64,000 bases of DNA from Amyloporia xantha. Its lineage: Eukaryota > Basidiomycota > Agaricomycetes > Polyporales > Adustoporiaceae. The translations under genes were made by a program, and so were the position numbers. The notes beneath the pieces were generated by a model. That model was given only the letters and a program-made list of their open reading frames with translations. It searched no databases and had not been told where the DNA came from. Below are positions 22,367 through 33,589 of the stretch, piece after piece. Every line of letters begins with the position of its first letter. Positions within the stretch are counted from its first letter, which is position 1. The stretch is from NCBI GenBank assembly GCA_036971615.1, contig JAYKKR010000008.1, positions 248,001 through 312,000 of the forward strand, given 5' to 3'.

Positions 22367-24014
22367 CATCAGGAAAAACACTTTTTCTCTGGGGTAACCT
22401 AGGGTGCCCTGACATATATGAGTTTTCTCAGAGTAGCTCAGGTTATCTCAGAGCATCTCAGATTGACCTGAGTTGCTCTGAGTTGCTTTGAGATACCTTA
22501 AATTTCTCAGAGCATCCTAGGCTAGCTTTTGTTTTTTGGGAAACTGTAGTATTTTTCTAAAGCTACAATACATTATTCTGAACAGTATAATATGTAAATA
22601 GACTGTTTTCTCACTGGCTTGTATAATATATCGCTGGCATCTCTAATATGCATTATTTGAGCTACATTTTCCACTGGCTATAAAATAACTATAGTATCCT
22701 ATATTCACTATCATTCTCTTCACTTTCTGTGTTATATTAAGATTATTTAGCTTAAATACATGTGAAGGTGAGCTGCTGTACTAATAGTAATGGAAATATT
22801 GAATATGGGACATATACATTCATACAGAATAAGCACAAAGGGCTATTGAATAGCAGGAATATAATGGAGAGAGAAAGAAGGATGATACAGGTACTGAGTA
22901 GTATGAACTTGAAAAGAGTGTACTTGTATTAGAAGTGAATAGAAGTAGGGGCATAATATGTGTATGCACCTCTGCTTCTGCACACTTCATCCCTCCTCTC
23001 ATTGATACTCCATGCATCCACCAACACTTCCTTCCACTGACAGTGGACAGTCAAATGTCAGAGATCAAAGGTCTGAGGTGAAATGGGATAAGACGTCTCA
23101 CAGTTTTGAGAATCTGGCCTCTGGCCAAGGAAGGAGGCTGCAGCTAAATGAATAGGGAAGTTAAGGAGTGTCAGATAGTTGAATAATGTAATGAGCTATT
23201 ACAGGAAGGGATAGAAAAGGTGTATGTGAGGAATGGGAGAATGAGAAGGAGGTCGTTCAACATGCAGCCATAGAACAGACACCACTGGATGCAGACGCAC
23301 CAATGTATATATTGTCTGAAAGCCTGAGATTAGGGCTTCCATTATATCCAGCAATCAAAGGAAACTGTCCATGGGTTCCTGAGATATGGACAAGACAAGG
23401 TTTTTGATGAAAAAGGGCAACAGAGGAGGAAGGAGTGGACAGATTTGGATGAGCAAGGGCTCGTCTAAAAGGGCTTTACAATGCAAATAGAATGGTATAA
23501 AAGCAAAAGGATAACTCACAATGGATTCCCAGTTATCCTCCAATCAAAACCTCAAAAAAGCGCCCATTCCATCTCCAACCCTCCAACCCCTCCAAATCTC
23601 CTTCCAAACTCCACCCAGCATTCTTACACAGTCCTGGTACTATTCCTAAAGGCAAGGGAATAAGGAATAGAGAAGGAATACTCACACAAATCCTCAGAAA
23701 GTACAGAGCAGAGACAGTGCAATCGTCTGTGATCACTCAAGTTCCAGTGGATAGAGATGCCCAGAAGCCATAGATAGTGAGCTCCAGTCCCTAGTCAACA
23801 GTTTGTGAGATCCAAGACAGCAGATAGCATAGATACAGAAAGGTAGCAGCAAGAAAGAATGGCTGAGGAGAAGTGCAAATGTGTCTAAGTCCCTGCTGAC
23901 CCTAATATGGGGTTTTCAAAACAGGTGTCAGTTTGACACAACAAACTGACACCCAAATTAGGCACTTATGGTCGTTCATTCGGTCGTTCATTCTCTTCTT
24001 CCTCAACACCCACC

Positions 24015-24349
24015 TGTTAGGGAAATGGGACTTTTTAGTCCCAAGAGGTATTATCTTCTATTTCTAATTTCGGACTTCTCTATTGATCCTCAAGACCGAA
24101 GTATAGACTCATTTCTATGCTATTTATCCTTGCTACTTATCCATTTACTCTTATTTTCACTTTAGAAGTACCGCTTTTGCCCTATTTCTTTTATAATGCT
24201 TACTATGCTTACTGCGGTCTAGGTAAGTATTAAGACCGAAGCTACCTCAATTAGGTCTGTCTTAATACACCTATAGGATCACTGAGCTTCGCTCTCAAGG
24301 TCCTATCCAAGTCTCTGACTTGAAACCATGTCCAAACCCGCTCACAGCA
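24015..24349. repeat. Possible solo LTR
   Basis: The 335-base segment starts TGTTAGGGAAATGGG and ends CACAGCA, the TG...CA form of LTRs. The flanking five bases are CCACC and TCACC, four of five matching. It contains GACCGAAG/CGGTCT words also seen at 27480-27990 and 30010-30410. The match is suggestive only. Confidence 0.3.
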
Positions 24350-24355
24350 TCACCA

Positions 24356-24470
24356 CATCAGGAAAAACCTATTTGGTGCTAGGACACTCTAGGACTGTCC
24401 TAGAGCGTCCTAGAGCACTCAGAGCACTCAGAGTGCCCAGAGTGCCCAGAGTGTCCCAGGTCGCCCTCAG
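24356..24470. repeat. Unpaired CATCAGG-family left terminus with subterminal words
   Basis: CATCAGGAAAAACC is followed by CTAGGACACTCTAGGACTGT and several CACTCAGAG and GTGCCCAGAG words. Its best mirror is the right end at 31884 (both have a TATT-GGT stretch after AAAAACC), but such a pair would cross the boundary of the element ending at 27436. Confidence 0.6.
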
Positions 24471-25519
24471 ACAAACTCCTTCTAGGTCAAATCTCTGAGA
24501 GTGTCCCAGAGTACTCCCAGTATGTACCTAAGTTACTCTGACAGTACACTTAAAGACATATTTATTGCTCCCAGATCATCACAGAATGTTCTTAGATAAG
24601 GACAGAGTATTGCAAAATAAATATAATGTATTCATGTGTATTACACTAAAGCCCACTGTCCAGTGTCTAGCATGTAGTATGAACCAGCACAGCATCCAGC
24701 ATCCGACATTTCATTCTCCACCACTTACCATGTCAAGCAACTGAAGTAAGCAGCGGCAAGAAAGGTACATACATACCAGCTACCTGACATATATGCAAGC
24801 TGGTGGACGATGCAATCAGATACAGTCATTGATCAATTAAATTCAGGCTTACCACAATGTTCCGACAAGATGTGAATGCACAAGACAGAGGGAGAGGGGA
24901 GGGCACATGGATAGAAGACAAGCTAATGAGAATCTAAGAAGGCGTAGCAAAGTCAAAAAATGAAACAGAAATTGTGGTCCAAACATGACTTACATGGATT
25001 GCATGCGTCCAGCGTCAGAAGCATCATGGAGGACAGTTGCGTGGCAAGGAAATGTCATATCTAGTATATAAGGTTGACACGTCAGAGTTTACCTTCGAAA
25101 GATAACTTGAAGTCGACTCACCTTTCATTGTCAGTTCAGAACCATAGCTAACATTCAGTACTAGATACTATTGTGATTTGAATCAGAAACTGATGTTAGT
25201 GTGTTGTAGGAATAGATAGGAAAAGAAAGAAAGCATTCAAGTTGACTTACCTGAGCCCACAATGACCGGCAAATATCTCCTACACTTCGCTCAGAAATGC
25301 CAGCACATCAGTGATGGAAGAGGCAACTTCAGCAAACTAGATATGTGTTAGAGATCAGAAAGATAACTCAGTGAGTGGAAGTGGACAGAAACAGTCAAAT
25401 GGCAGAGAGGAAGATGAAGCCAAGTGAGTGTTGCAGAAGAGATGCGAAAACGAAAATGAGCGCTGAGCAGTCCCAATTTGGGCGCAAGGCTGTCGCGACA
25501 GCCTGTGTCTGATCGGCTG

Positions 25520-27130
25520 CCTTGTCACGCTCTCTTCTGCGCCCTGCTGCTCTCTTCAACATTGCCCCGCTGCTCTCTTCTTTGCCGGCTCTAAGGTATG
25601 TAAATTCATTTTTGTTTGCATATTGTCTTGCTCACTCAAAAGCCAAGGCGAGACACTCTTCGCCGCGGCCCTGCTGTTCTCGCGAGCGCTCCCCGCCGCG
25701 CGCGTGCTCATGAGCAGCCGCATGTCGTCTCCCAGTGTGCGCGCAGACACTGTGCCTCTTGACATCCCACCACCGTTGCCACCTTCATCGCCCTCGCCAT
25801 CCGCGGCTTCATCGCCCTTGCCCTTGCCCTCGCCTTCGACGCCTTCGTTGCCCGAGCCCTTGCCATCTCTGACACCCGCGGTATGATCGCCCTTGCCTCA
25901 CCCTCGCCGTCTCTGACACCTGCGGCTTGATCGCCCTCGCTCTTGCCCTCAACGCCCTTGCTGATGCCGTCGCCTTCGCCCTCGCTCTTGCTCTCACTCT
26001 CGCCCTCGCCCTCGCCCTCGCCCTCAACACCCTCAACACCCTCAACGCCCTCGCTCTCGCACTCACCCTTGGCGCCCTCAATGACTTCACCCTCGCCCTC
26101 ACTCTCGCCCTCGCCCTCACCCTCACCGTCGCCGGCACCCGAGGAGCATCAGCTCCTGCTGAGCATCTTGATCAACCGGGATCTTGCGGCGGTGCTGGCG
26201 AAACGGCCGAGTGGGAGCAGGAGCGTGGCGAGCACGAGCAAGAAGGTGCGTGGCGTGGGCAGGGAGAGCATGTCGTTTCGCCAGACCGTGAAACCCTCGA
26301 ATGAACACCCTCGACGCTCATACGCGCTATCCACTAGCCCTCTCGTCGGATGACGAAATTCGAAGATGTCGTCCAGGGCACTTGGGCAATGCGCGCGGAA
26401 ATGTCTGTTCTGGATGGGGGATGGTCGTAAGCATGCACGGTACGTTCTCAACACCCTCGACGATAATCGTGTTTGCTGATGTGCCCCTCCAGCAGGTGTT
26501 GAGAAAGCTGTCAATATCGAGTGGGCACAGTCTGTATAGTGTTGGGCTCGCTCAGCACGAGCACGCAATGCGGCTGTGCACGCTCCCGAGCCCTTGTAAT
26601 GAGCTTCTCAATGCCCACTGCGCCCCCCTCTGCTGGACGACAAAAACTTCAAATCTCGCCACACCACTTGCACGACATGCTTGCGCCGCCCACTGCAGAC
26701 TCAGGCCGTTGTTCAGAGTGTGGGACTGACGAGGCAAGAACGTCCGTCAAGTCCTATGCACACTCGACGATGATCACACTCACCGCGCCTTCGAACTGTG
26801 TGTGGTCCGATCACATTCGTCCTCTCACACCACTGTCGCCCCAGCACAGCCAGGCGATCTCTGACGCAGATGTGGATGCACTCGGGCCGTTCCTAGTTGT
26901 CGGTCCTGGCTTCATCAACAGCACGGGAGCAGAGTACTGTCCTTGCTCTCGCACCTGCACCCGCATTCGTATTTGTACTTGGGATCAGGAGCCGGGATGG
27001 ACTTTGACTTGTGGAGTTTGAGTGATGGGTACAGCTTGCGCGCAGGCTTGCCGTGCATCGGTGGGGATGTGGGTGGAAGACACTGGGTGTGCATCACACT
27101 GAGGAGTGTGCCCGGGCGCGGGTGAGTACC
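25520..27130 (+). other. GC-rich gene-like island inside the 5-kb element
   Basis: Base composition rises sharply relative to both sides. The block begins near CTGATCGGCTGCC and includes a CCTCGC hexamer array (about 25770-26140) that encodes Ser-Pro repeats on the plus strand and Arg-Ala repeats on the minus strand. Further on, the plus frames give LLSILINRDLAAVLAKRPSG (about 26150) and VDALGPFLVVGPGFINSTGA (about 26870-26930), which look like real protein but do not join into one frame without invoking introns. I do not recognise a domain. A captured host-gene fragment is plausible. Confidence 0.4.
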
Positions 27131-27436
27131 TCTCCCCTCTCCCTGGCGATGTGATGCGGTGGGTGGTGGCTTGAAGTGATATATGTTAGCCTTGTTTTAT
27201 TGCTTCTACTCAGATATGACACTTCTCGGTAATAATATATTGTATCATGAATTATAAATACACTAGAGTTGTCCAAAGAAACACCAGCTAGTCTGAGATA
27301 CTCTGAGTATTCTAAGTATTCTAAGAGCATTTGAGGATAACTTGAGATGCTCTGAGGTGCTCTGAGATGCTCTAAAAAACCTCATATCTCTCAGAGTGTC
27401 CCAGGTTACCCCAGAGAAAAAGTGTTTTTCCTGATG

Positions 27437-27992
27437 CAACCGCAGTGCCTCCCTCACAGTTGCACTAGGAGTGGCACTAAGACCGAGGCCACTCCGAGGC
27501 TCACCAAGGCCTCATGTAGGCTACATAGCCTCGGTCTTGTTGCGCTGTATAGCCCCAGTCACAGCCTCGCTTATTGTTCTCGTCTGAGGCTATACAAAGG
27601 CTATACTGTGCCACTTGAAGGGCAGTGACTAGGACAATAGGAAAAAGCTTCGGACTTGATGTGCATGGTTAAAGCATGGTTAAAGCGAGGTAAAGGAATA
27701 TGTTAGAAGCCTCTGGTACTTAGAAGGAACATTTGAGTAGGTTCTATTTTGCTTATTTAATCTTGTCTCAGGAAATGTATATAAGACCGCTCTCATGTAC
27801 ACTACAAAACATCATCTTTCCACCCAATCCATTTGTAAGCCTCAGCGCTACCTTGAGACCTTGTCTCCTTCTCGGTTTTGTAGGACTTGCCATAGCTACG
27901 CGCTGGTATCAGACCTATCCCAGACTCGACAAACTACTTATAGCCGCGCTAAGTAGCGGTCTTCGTATTGCCACAGCTACCTAAAAGACCTT
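27437..27992. other. Spacer between two CATCAGG elements
   Basis: No gene is seen. Words such as AAGACCGAGG and CCTCGGTCTT form short inverted pairs (for example around 27478-27540), matching the CGGTCTT-rich repeat at 30010-30410. Confidence 0.5.
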
Positions 27993-28580
27993 CATCAGGA
28001 AAAACACTTTTGCTCTAGGTTCACCTGGGTCACTCTGGCAGACCTGAGATTTCTCAGGTTGTCTCAGGTCATCTCAGGTTACCCCAGGTCAACTTGGGTG
28101 GCTTTGAGATTTTTGACATATCTCTTACTCAATGATTTTGTATAATTTTGCACTCTGGACCATGTCATAATATTTGCAGACAGTTTGGTATATAAATGTA
28201 TCCAACCATTTACACCAAATGTAGTGGTTTGTCAATGGAATGCTAAGCCATTCACTTTACCAGTAGTGAAAACTATTACTGACAAATATATCATAGAATA
28301 TGAGCAGTATGAAGACAGAACAATTTTTCTCCACCAGCAATCTGTGCTTAAGACATCTGAGAGTAGAATTGTTCTCATAATAGAGAATACAAGTGGACAA
28401 ATAGTTACTATGAGAAAGAGCAATGATAAGGTGGTATTGACACAGTATAGCACTTAGAATATGTATTCTGTACATTCTAATTGATACAAAAAGACCAGAT
28501 CCAGGGATAGAATGAGCAATATTGAGGTAACAGAGGCTTTAAATGTAAGAAATGAGCGTGTTATGATGCACTGGTTAAAG

Positions 28581-28646
28581 GTCATGTGACCTTCCATATA
28601 AGGAAGCGTGCCCCGACACGCTTCCTTATTGGGAAGGTCACATGAC
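28581..28646. repeat. 66-bp palindrome
   Basis: GTCATGTGACCTTCC...AAGGAAGCGTG (28581-28610) is mirrored by CACGCTTCCTT...GGGAAGGTCACATGAC (28617-28646) around a 6-base centre, with only a few mismatches. It sits upstream of a pyrimidine-rich stretch and the intron-like array, in a promoter-like position. Confidence 0.85.
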
Positions 28647-28829
28647 ATTCACATGATCTGCCACGTCTTCTTTCCACAGCAGTCACTGCGCTCGTTTCTC
28701 TTCTAACTCCTTCACTCTCGCCTTTGCTGTCCTGCTGTCACTTCTACTTTGGCTGCCTCTGGTCTATTTATCTCTTTCTCTAATCTTCTGGGTGCTCATC
28801 TAGTCTGTTGCCTTACTTATACTATCTAA

Positions 28830-29320
28830 GCTATCTCTGGGCTGGCATGAGGAGTAACACGTCACAGGACTGGTTGGATGCTGTTGACATGAAAGGCAAT
28901 AAGTGCGTGTCTTCTTTCTTCATCTCCAACTATATTCTTACTTATAAGTACTGGCTATAGCCATACAGTGACAATACAAAGTAAGTCTACTCGCTCTTTT
29001 CAAAGCTAATGCTGATGTATCACTGTGCATGACAGATATCACTTGTACTCAGTGTGCACACACACACTCTCTCTCTGAGAAGTTGTAGCAATTGGTGAGT
29101 GGACATGTCTAAGCTCATATTGATCTTCCATTCATACTTCAATCTCTCAGCTGTTCTTAAGCTTCACAATTCTTTTCACCATCTGCCTATGCTCCAATTC
29201 CGTCTGGGATTGTAATGTAGAGTAAGTCTGTTGTTTTGCTTCTGAAGCTCATTACTGAAAGTTATTATATTGTATTGATAGTAATGAATGGTAAGTGCCT
29301 GCATATTTCTCCTTCTAGTA
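28830..29320 (+). other. Series of intron-like units without a coding frame
   Basis: Several GTAAGT or GTGAGT donors are each followed 55-60 bases later by a branch-like word (CTGAT, CTAAG, CTGAA) and AG. Examples are the intron-like stretches starting near 28980 (GTAAGTCTACTC, ending GACAG near 29035), near 29096 (GTGAGTGGAC, ending CTCAG near 29151) and near 29221 (GTAAGTCTGTTG, ending GATAG near 29281). Joining the intervening 10-70-base pieces gives no sustained open frame. It may be a spliced noncoding RNA or a decayed gene. Confidence 0.45.
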
Positions 29321-30009
29321 TTTCACAAATATATGTTACATTTATTTGTATCACATCTGTATTGTATTATATCTGAATATATTTATATGCTGTCTTTCAT
29401 AAGTGTGAAATGAAGTGATCCCAAGGATATTGAGACTGAAATATGTTATATCCTGAGTCAACCTAGGACTGACCTCAGGTTTGACTCAGGTCAACCTGGG
29501 TTCCAAAACCTAAATAACTTTTCTCTAAGAGCAACCTGGGTTGCTCTGAGTGCTCTGAGTGCTCTGGGTGCTCTGAGTGCCCTAGGGCAGCCTAGGTCAC
29601 TCCTAGGTCAACCTAGGGCCAAAGGGGTTTTTCCTGATGTTAGTCTGGCAACAATACTTGAGAAGGATTTGAGTATCATTGTATCGTTTGAAGTCTTACT
29701 TTGAAACCTTCTATTCATATCTTAAGACCTATCTGATAATACTCCAAGTCTATTCAATCTCTTCTATTCAAGTCTCTGTAGCCGGTATACAGAACTTCAC
29801 TGTGTCTCGGAATTGAAGACCTATTGCATTTGAGTTCAGTACAAGTAAGTAAGCCTGGCTCAAAGGTATTGACTTGTAACTCGTTGTGTGATCTGGTACA
29901 ATCCCACTACCACACCTTTGCCCTCTGTCTTCAGTTAACTCTGAAACCTTCCTTCATTCTATTCAAGTCTGGACTTGAATCCATTTGTATTCGTCATTAG
30001 AAAGGCTAA

Positions 30010-30420
30010 AAAGCGGTCTTACTCCGGTCTTATTAGACTCAGACTAAGTACCCTTTGAGACCTCTATAGTGAAGTCTATTACTTCATTTCCTTATCAAAG
30101 CGGTCTTACTACGGTCTTACTAGACTTGTAATCAATACCCTTTGATACCTCTATAGTGGTATTAGCTTTCCTTTGAAGTCTATTGCTTCATTTCCTTCTA
30201 CAAAGCGGTCTTACGTCGGTCTTACAAGGCTTGTACTTAAGTCCTTTTGATACCATTATAGTGGTCTTAGCTTCTTCTTGAAGTCTGGCACTTCATTTCC
30301 TCAATAAGGCGGTCTTACTTCAGCCTTATTAGGCTCGGACTAAAGCCCTTTTTATACCATTAACAGGGTATTAGCCTTATTTTGAAGTCCAGTGCTTCAT
30401 TTTGCATAACCTTTCTAGCT
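30010..30420. repeat. Four-copy minisatellite of about 100 bp
   Basis: Four adjacent units start AAAGCGGTCTTAC (near 30013, 30099, 30204 and 30309). Each contains a second GGTCTTA, a CCTTTTGA-TACC-ATAGTG core and a TTGAAGTCT...CTTCATTT end. Units differ by about 10-20 percent. They lie just outside the right end of the 1.65-kb element. Confidence 0.85.
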
Positions 30421-30639
30421 CGGTTTCAGCAGACCTTAGACCTATCCTAAGGGTCTCGCTGCAAAAGTCACCAGATCCATAACACCACCCTGCTTCGTCT
30501 TCTTCCATGTCACTTCACTTCCCTGCTTGGTTTCTGTTTACTCATTCATTGTTCTTCTCATCTCTGGGCTATATCTGATAACTTCCTGGCTCTGCCTCAA
30601 GTATGGCGATGTGCTGGCAGAGCATATGGGTCGTTAGGA

Positions 30640-31380
30640 ATTGTGGGCACAGGTAAGTCCATATCTTCTTTCTATTCTCATCTGTATCTATAAACAGCTG
30701 ACACTACTTCTATCTCTAATCACAATCCAAATCACCAACATTGAAGGTTGGCTGTTGGCTGTCATCATGCGACAGCAAAGCAATGTAAGTCCGAGTCTGT
30801 CTATGACATCAGCAAATGTCAAATTTGACTTATCCACTTAATCACACTTTTTTCGACTTTTTGTCCTGTTTAAAACATTTAAGACTGGACTAAGACCATC
30901 TCAAAGTGAAGGACGCGTATTAATGTTGTCTTCATGCACTTAATTCTCTTAATAAGACAGATAAGTGCAATATAAGTACATTAAGGCAAATTTGACATTT
31001 CCTGATGGATGCTCTTGCAGGCTGATGTGTCCATTGCATACAATAGATATGACATGCACTGTGTGTAGATTCATGCTTTCTTCAAGTTAAGACTTGTATT
31101 GAATGGTAAGTTGTTGTCTATAGCTTTGATGAGAATAGAGTCCTGACATGTAAGTCATTCATATGCTTCTCCATTCCTAAGCTGCTCTGAATGATTGTAT
31201 CTCAGACTTGTGTGACATGATGGACACTGATTCTGAATTATGATGATGTCAAGTAAGTTGATCACTTCTATCTCAATTCCTTTGTTGATCGCTTTGTCGA
31301 TTCTTGGACTCAGTGCATCTATACTCCACTCCAATCCATTTTGACAAGTTTATTCATGTGAGTACTACTTCGTCTTCAAA
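30640..31380 (+). other. Second series of intron-like units, parallel to 28830-29320
   Basis: GTAAGT-type donors occur near 30648, 30783, 31107 and 31252, and each has a downstream pyrimidine tract or branch-like word and an AG. The preceding leader (about 30480-30600) shares the CATCTCTGGGCT words and general layout with 28690-28850. No open reading frame spans the joined pieces. Confidence 0.4.
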
Positions 31381-31689
31381 CTACTGCTCTATCTAATTGT
31401 ACTTCATCTGAATGCCCCTGTTAGATGGCCAAAATAGGTGGAATATCTTTATCAGTCTTTTGTGTGTCTCATCTTTGTTTTTATATGACTACATACTGAG
31501 TATGCCATTAGAAGTCCTTAACAGTTATAATTTGCATGTATCTGTCACGGCCAATAATTATCATGGCTACTAGTATCATATTGTCCTTGTTGTATATATT
31601 ATTTTTCAATACATAGCTGTTTTTATGATGAATAATGTGACCTTAAAAGTGCCTGAATACAAGCTATAAGGAAGTTTGAGAGATGACCA

Positions 31690-31884
31690 AAGGCTACTCA
31701 GACTCATGTCAAAGTGCTCTCAGATTACTCTGAGATAACTCTGGCTTAACCTGAGAAAAAAATCTCATGTTGACGTAGTCTGAGAGCACTCTTGCAACTC
31801 TGAGCACTCTGAAAACTTTGAGATCTCTAGTATGCTCTAGGATGCTCTCAGAGCAGCCTGGGACCAATAGGGTTTTTCCTGATG
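31690..31884. repeat. Right terminus of a CATCAGG-family element
   Basis: Subterminal CTCAGATTACTCTGAG-type words lead into AATAGGGTTTTTCCTGATG, ending at 31884. The partner is uncertain: the ends at 27993 and 24356 are both to the left. Confidence 0.6.
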
Positions 31885-33589
31885 AGGAAGCCTATGACAT
31901 AGCTCAACATGCTGTCAACACTACTCAAAGACTGTGTTTGGTTAGCAGAACTCGGTAGAGACAGTTGAAGCTCAATAGAGCTCTTCAATGTAGTGTAGTA
32001 ACAATAGATTGAGGGTTTGTCAAGACGGTATTGGCAAGCATAGACACAGTAGACAAAGTCAGGGAAATGCAGCAATAAAAGACTTAGACAAAAAGCAAAC
32101 TCAACTCTTGAGCTCTGAACTCAAGGGGGGAAAGGAACTTGGATTTCACTGTGAAATACGACAGGATTTATAGCACAACTTGAAGAAACTACAACTAATT
32201 GGGAGTGGCACACTAGTACAAGCAGCACACCTTCTCTACACAAGTTGGCCTTACTGAGTGGCCCGTATCAAAACCATTGGTTGAGTGATGTCATGACATG
32301 TGCAGAAATGAAGGGGAACATACAGGGAGTAGTCGAACCAGTATCCATCATTGAAGGTATGCCATAAGGTTCAATGCCTAATCAGGAAAGGCTGGACACT
32401 TTGAAGTGGCATGAAGTGATACACATGCTGAGTGAGTGGTGCTGAGTGGCTCTATTATTTGCTGAATGTGGGAGATGGCCTAAGATCTGGAGGCAAGTCA
32501 TCAGAACAGCCATGCTGAATTTTGAGCAGGTGTTGCAAACAATCAAAGATGTCGAAGAACATCAAAGGGTACCAAGCTTCAGCTGAGGTCATGTGTGTAG
32601 CATCGAGGTATATCAAAGGCAAAATCAAAGGCTTTGAGCATCAAAGTGAGAGGTGAGAGTGGGATGCAATTACCAAAAATGACTAGATCCAAGGTTAGAG
32701 ATGCTTGCAGCCTATCATCAGAAGGCAGCAAAGGTGATGGCAGTGATCCATGCCTGCATTCTGCTGGACATCTTCATCACATAGGATTTGTGATGAAGGA
32801 ATAGGTGGGTACCAAAACCACACACCTGGCACATCATCTCAAGCCTTGTCCAGATGTCTGCAGTGGTGCCTGTGCAGACGTGCGACAGCTGCAATCACTC
32901 AATGCTGAGTGCAAACTCGGTGCATGCTTCATCAGTGTTCTTCACCCACACTTTCACTGTCTTTGATCCATCACTCCCCATCAGCCTCTCCTTGTCTGCA
33001 CCTCCAGTAACTTCCCACAGTCCCTTTCAGACCAGCAGGGCCTGCATCACCATGGCCCACTTGGCATAGTTTGTTTGTCTTGTTGAGCTTGAATATAATA
33101 CTCACCATCATTGTCACATTGATTGTTGGTCATGGGGTTTGTTGTTGGGTTGTCAGGTTCACAGTTCATTTGTTGGTGCATGGGTTCAATTATGCGCACA
33201 GGTTGGGTTCAGGTTGATTATCAGTGATGGCTTCAACACCATCAGGCAGTCTCAATATGTCTGTCGAGAATAGATATGAGCTTGCATTGAAATGAGCATT
33301 GGCATCAGATGTAAACAAGTCAGCATGAAGTTGTATAGAAGTGAGTGATGCAGGAAAAGATTAAATTCAAAGTGGTTTATCTTGTCCTTGAGGTGGGGAG
33401 GCAAACACACAAGGTAAATACATGCAGGAACTCTAACTAATATAAGTGTTCCTTATTTAAATAAAGCAAGAAGGTACTATTGCGCTGCAGTGTGCATGTC
33501 AGTGAGCCAGAAATCAGGTATATGCTTGCCCAGTTGTTCCAACATAATATGTAGCTCATGTGGAGTTCACTGCAACCTGATCAGGTCTT
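31885..33589. other. Intergenic stretch, no gene supported
   Basis: Scattered short open frames only. Around 32090-32130 an ACTCTTGAGCTCTGAACTCA word resembles, inverted, the sequence near 10655, which suggests old LTR fragments. Confidence 0.4.

Larger units (their letters stand above)
22367..27436. mobile_element. 5.07-kb DNA element with perfect 34-bp terminal inverted repeats
   Basis: The left end CATCAGGAAAAACACTTTTT... (22367-22400) is repeated perfectly in inverse at 27403-27436 over 34 bases. Inside both ends are subterminal arrays of short CTCAGAG, CTCAGGT and CTCTGAG words (22404-22510 and 27290-27400), the kind of arrangement transposases of several DNA-transposon superfamilies bind. 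No intact transposase frame is present, so it is likely non-autonomous. The interior holds an LTR-like insert (24015-24349), a second CATCAGG end at 24356, and a GC-rich gene-like block (25520-27130). Flanking target duplication is not clear (TG and CA next to the ends). The superfamily cannot be assigned by eye. Confidence 0.75.
27993..29639. mobile_element. 1.65-kb CATCAGG-family element
   Basis: The left end CATCAGGAAAAACACTTTTG (27993) faces a right end GGGGTTTTTCCTGATG (29639). The first 13 bases of the inverted repeats agree perfectly, followed by similar CTAGG...ACCT sequence. Subterminal CTCAGGT words (28030-28105) and CTCTGAGTG words (29525-29600) mirror each other. Inside are a 66-bp palindrome (28581-28646) and a series of intron-like units (28830-29320). 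No transposase is present. Confidence 0.65.

Noticed and set aside
23480..23740. Small open frames on both strands near 23500
   Set aside because: Short, overlapping and without motifs, inside the transposable element.
25809..26138. Arg/Ala-rich minus-strand open frame of 109 codons
   Set aside because: It is the antisense shadow of a CCTCGC hexamer array. Low-complexity repeats stay open in several frames without coding.
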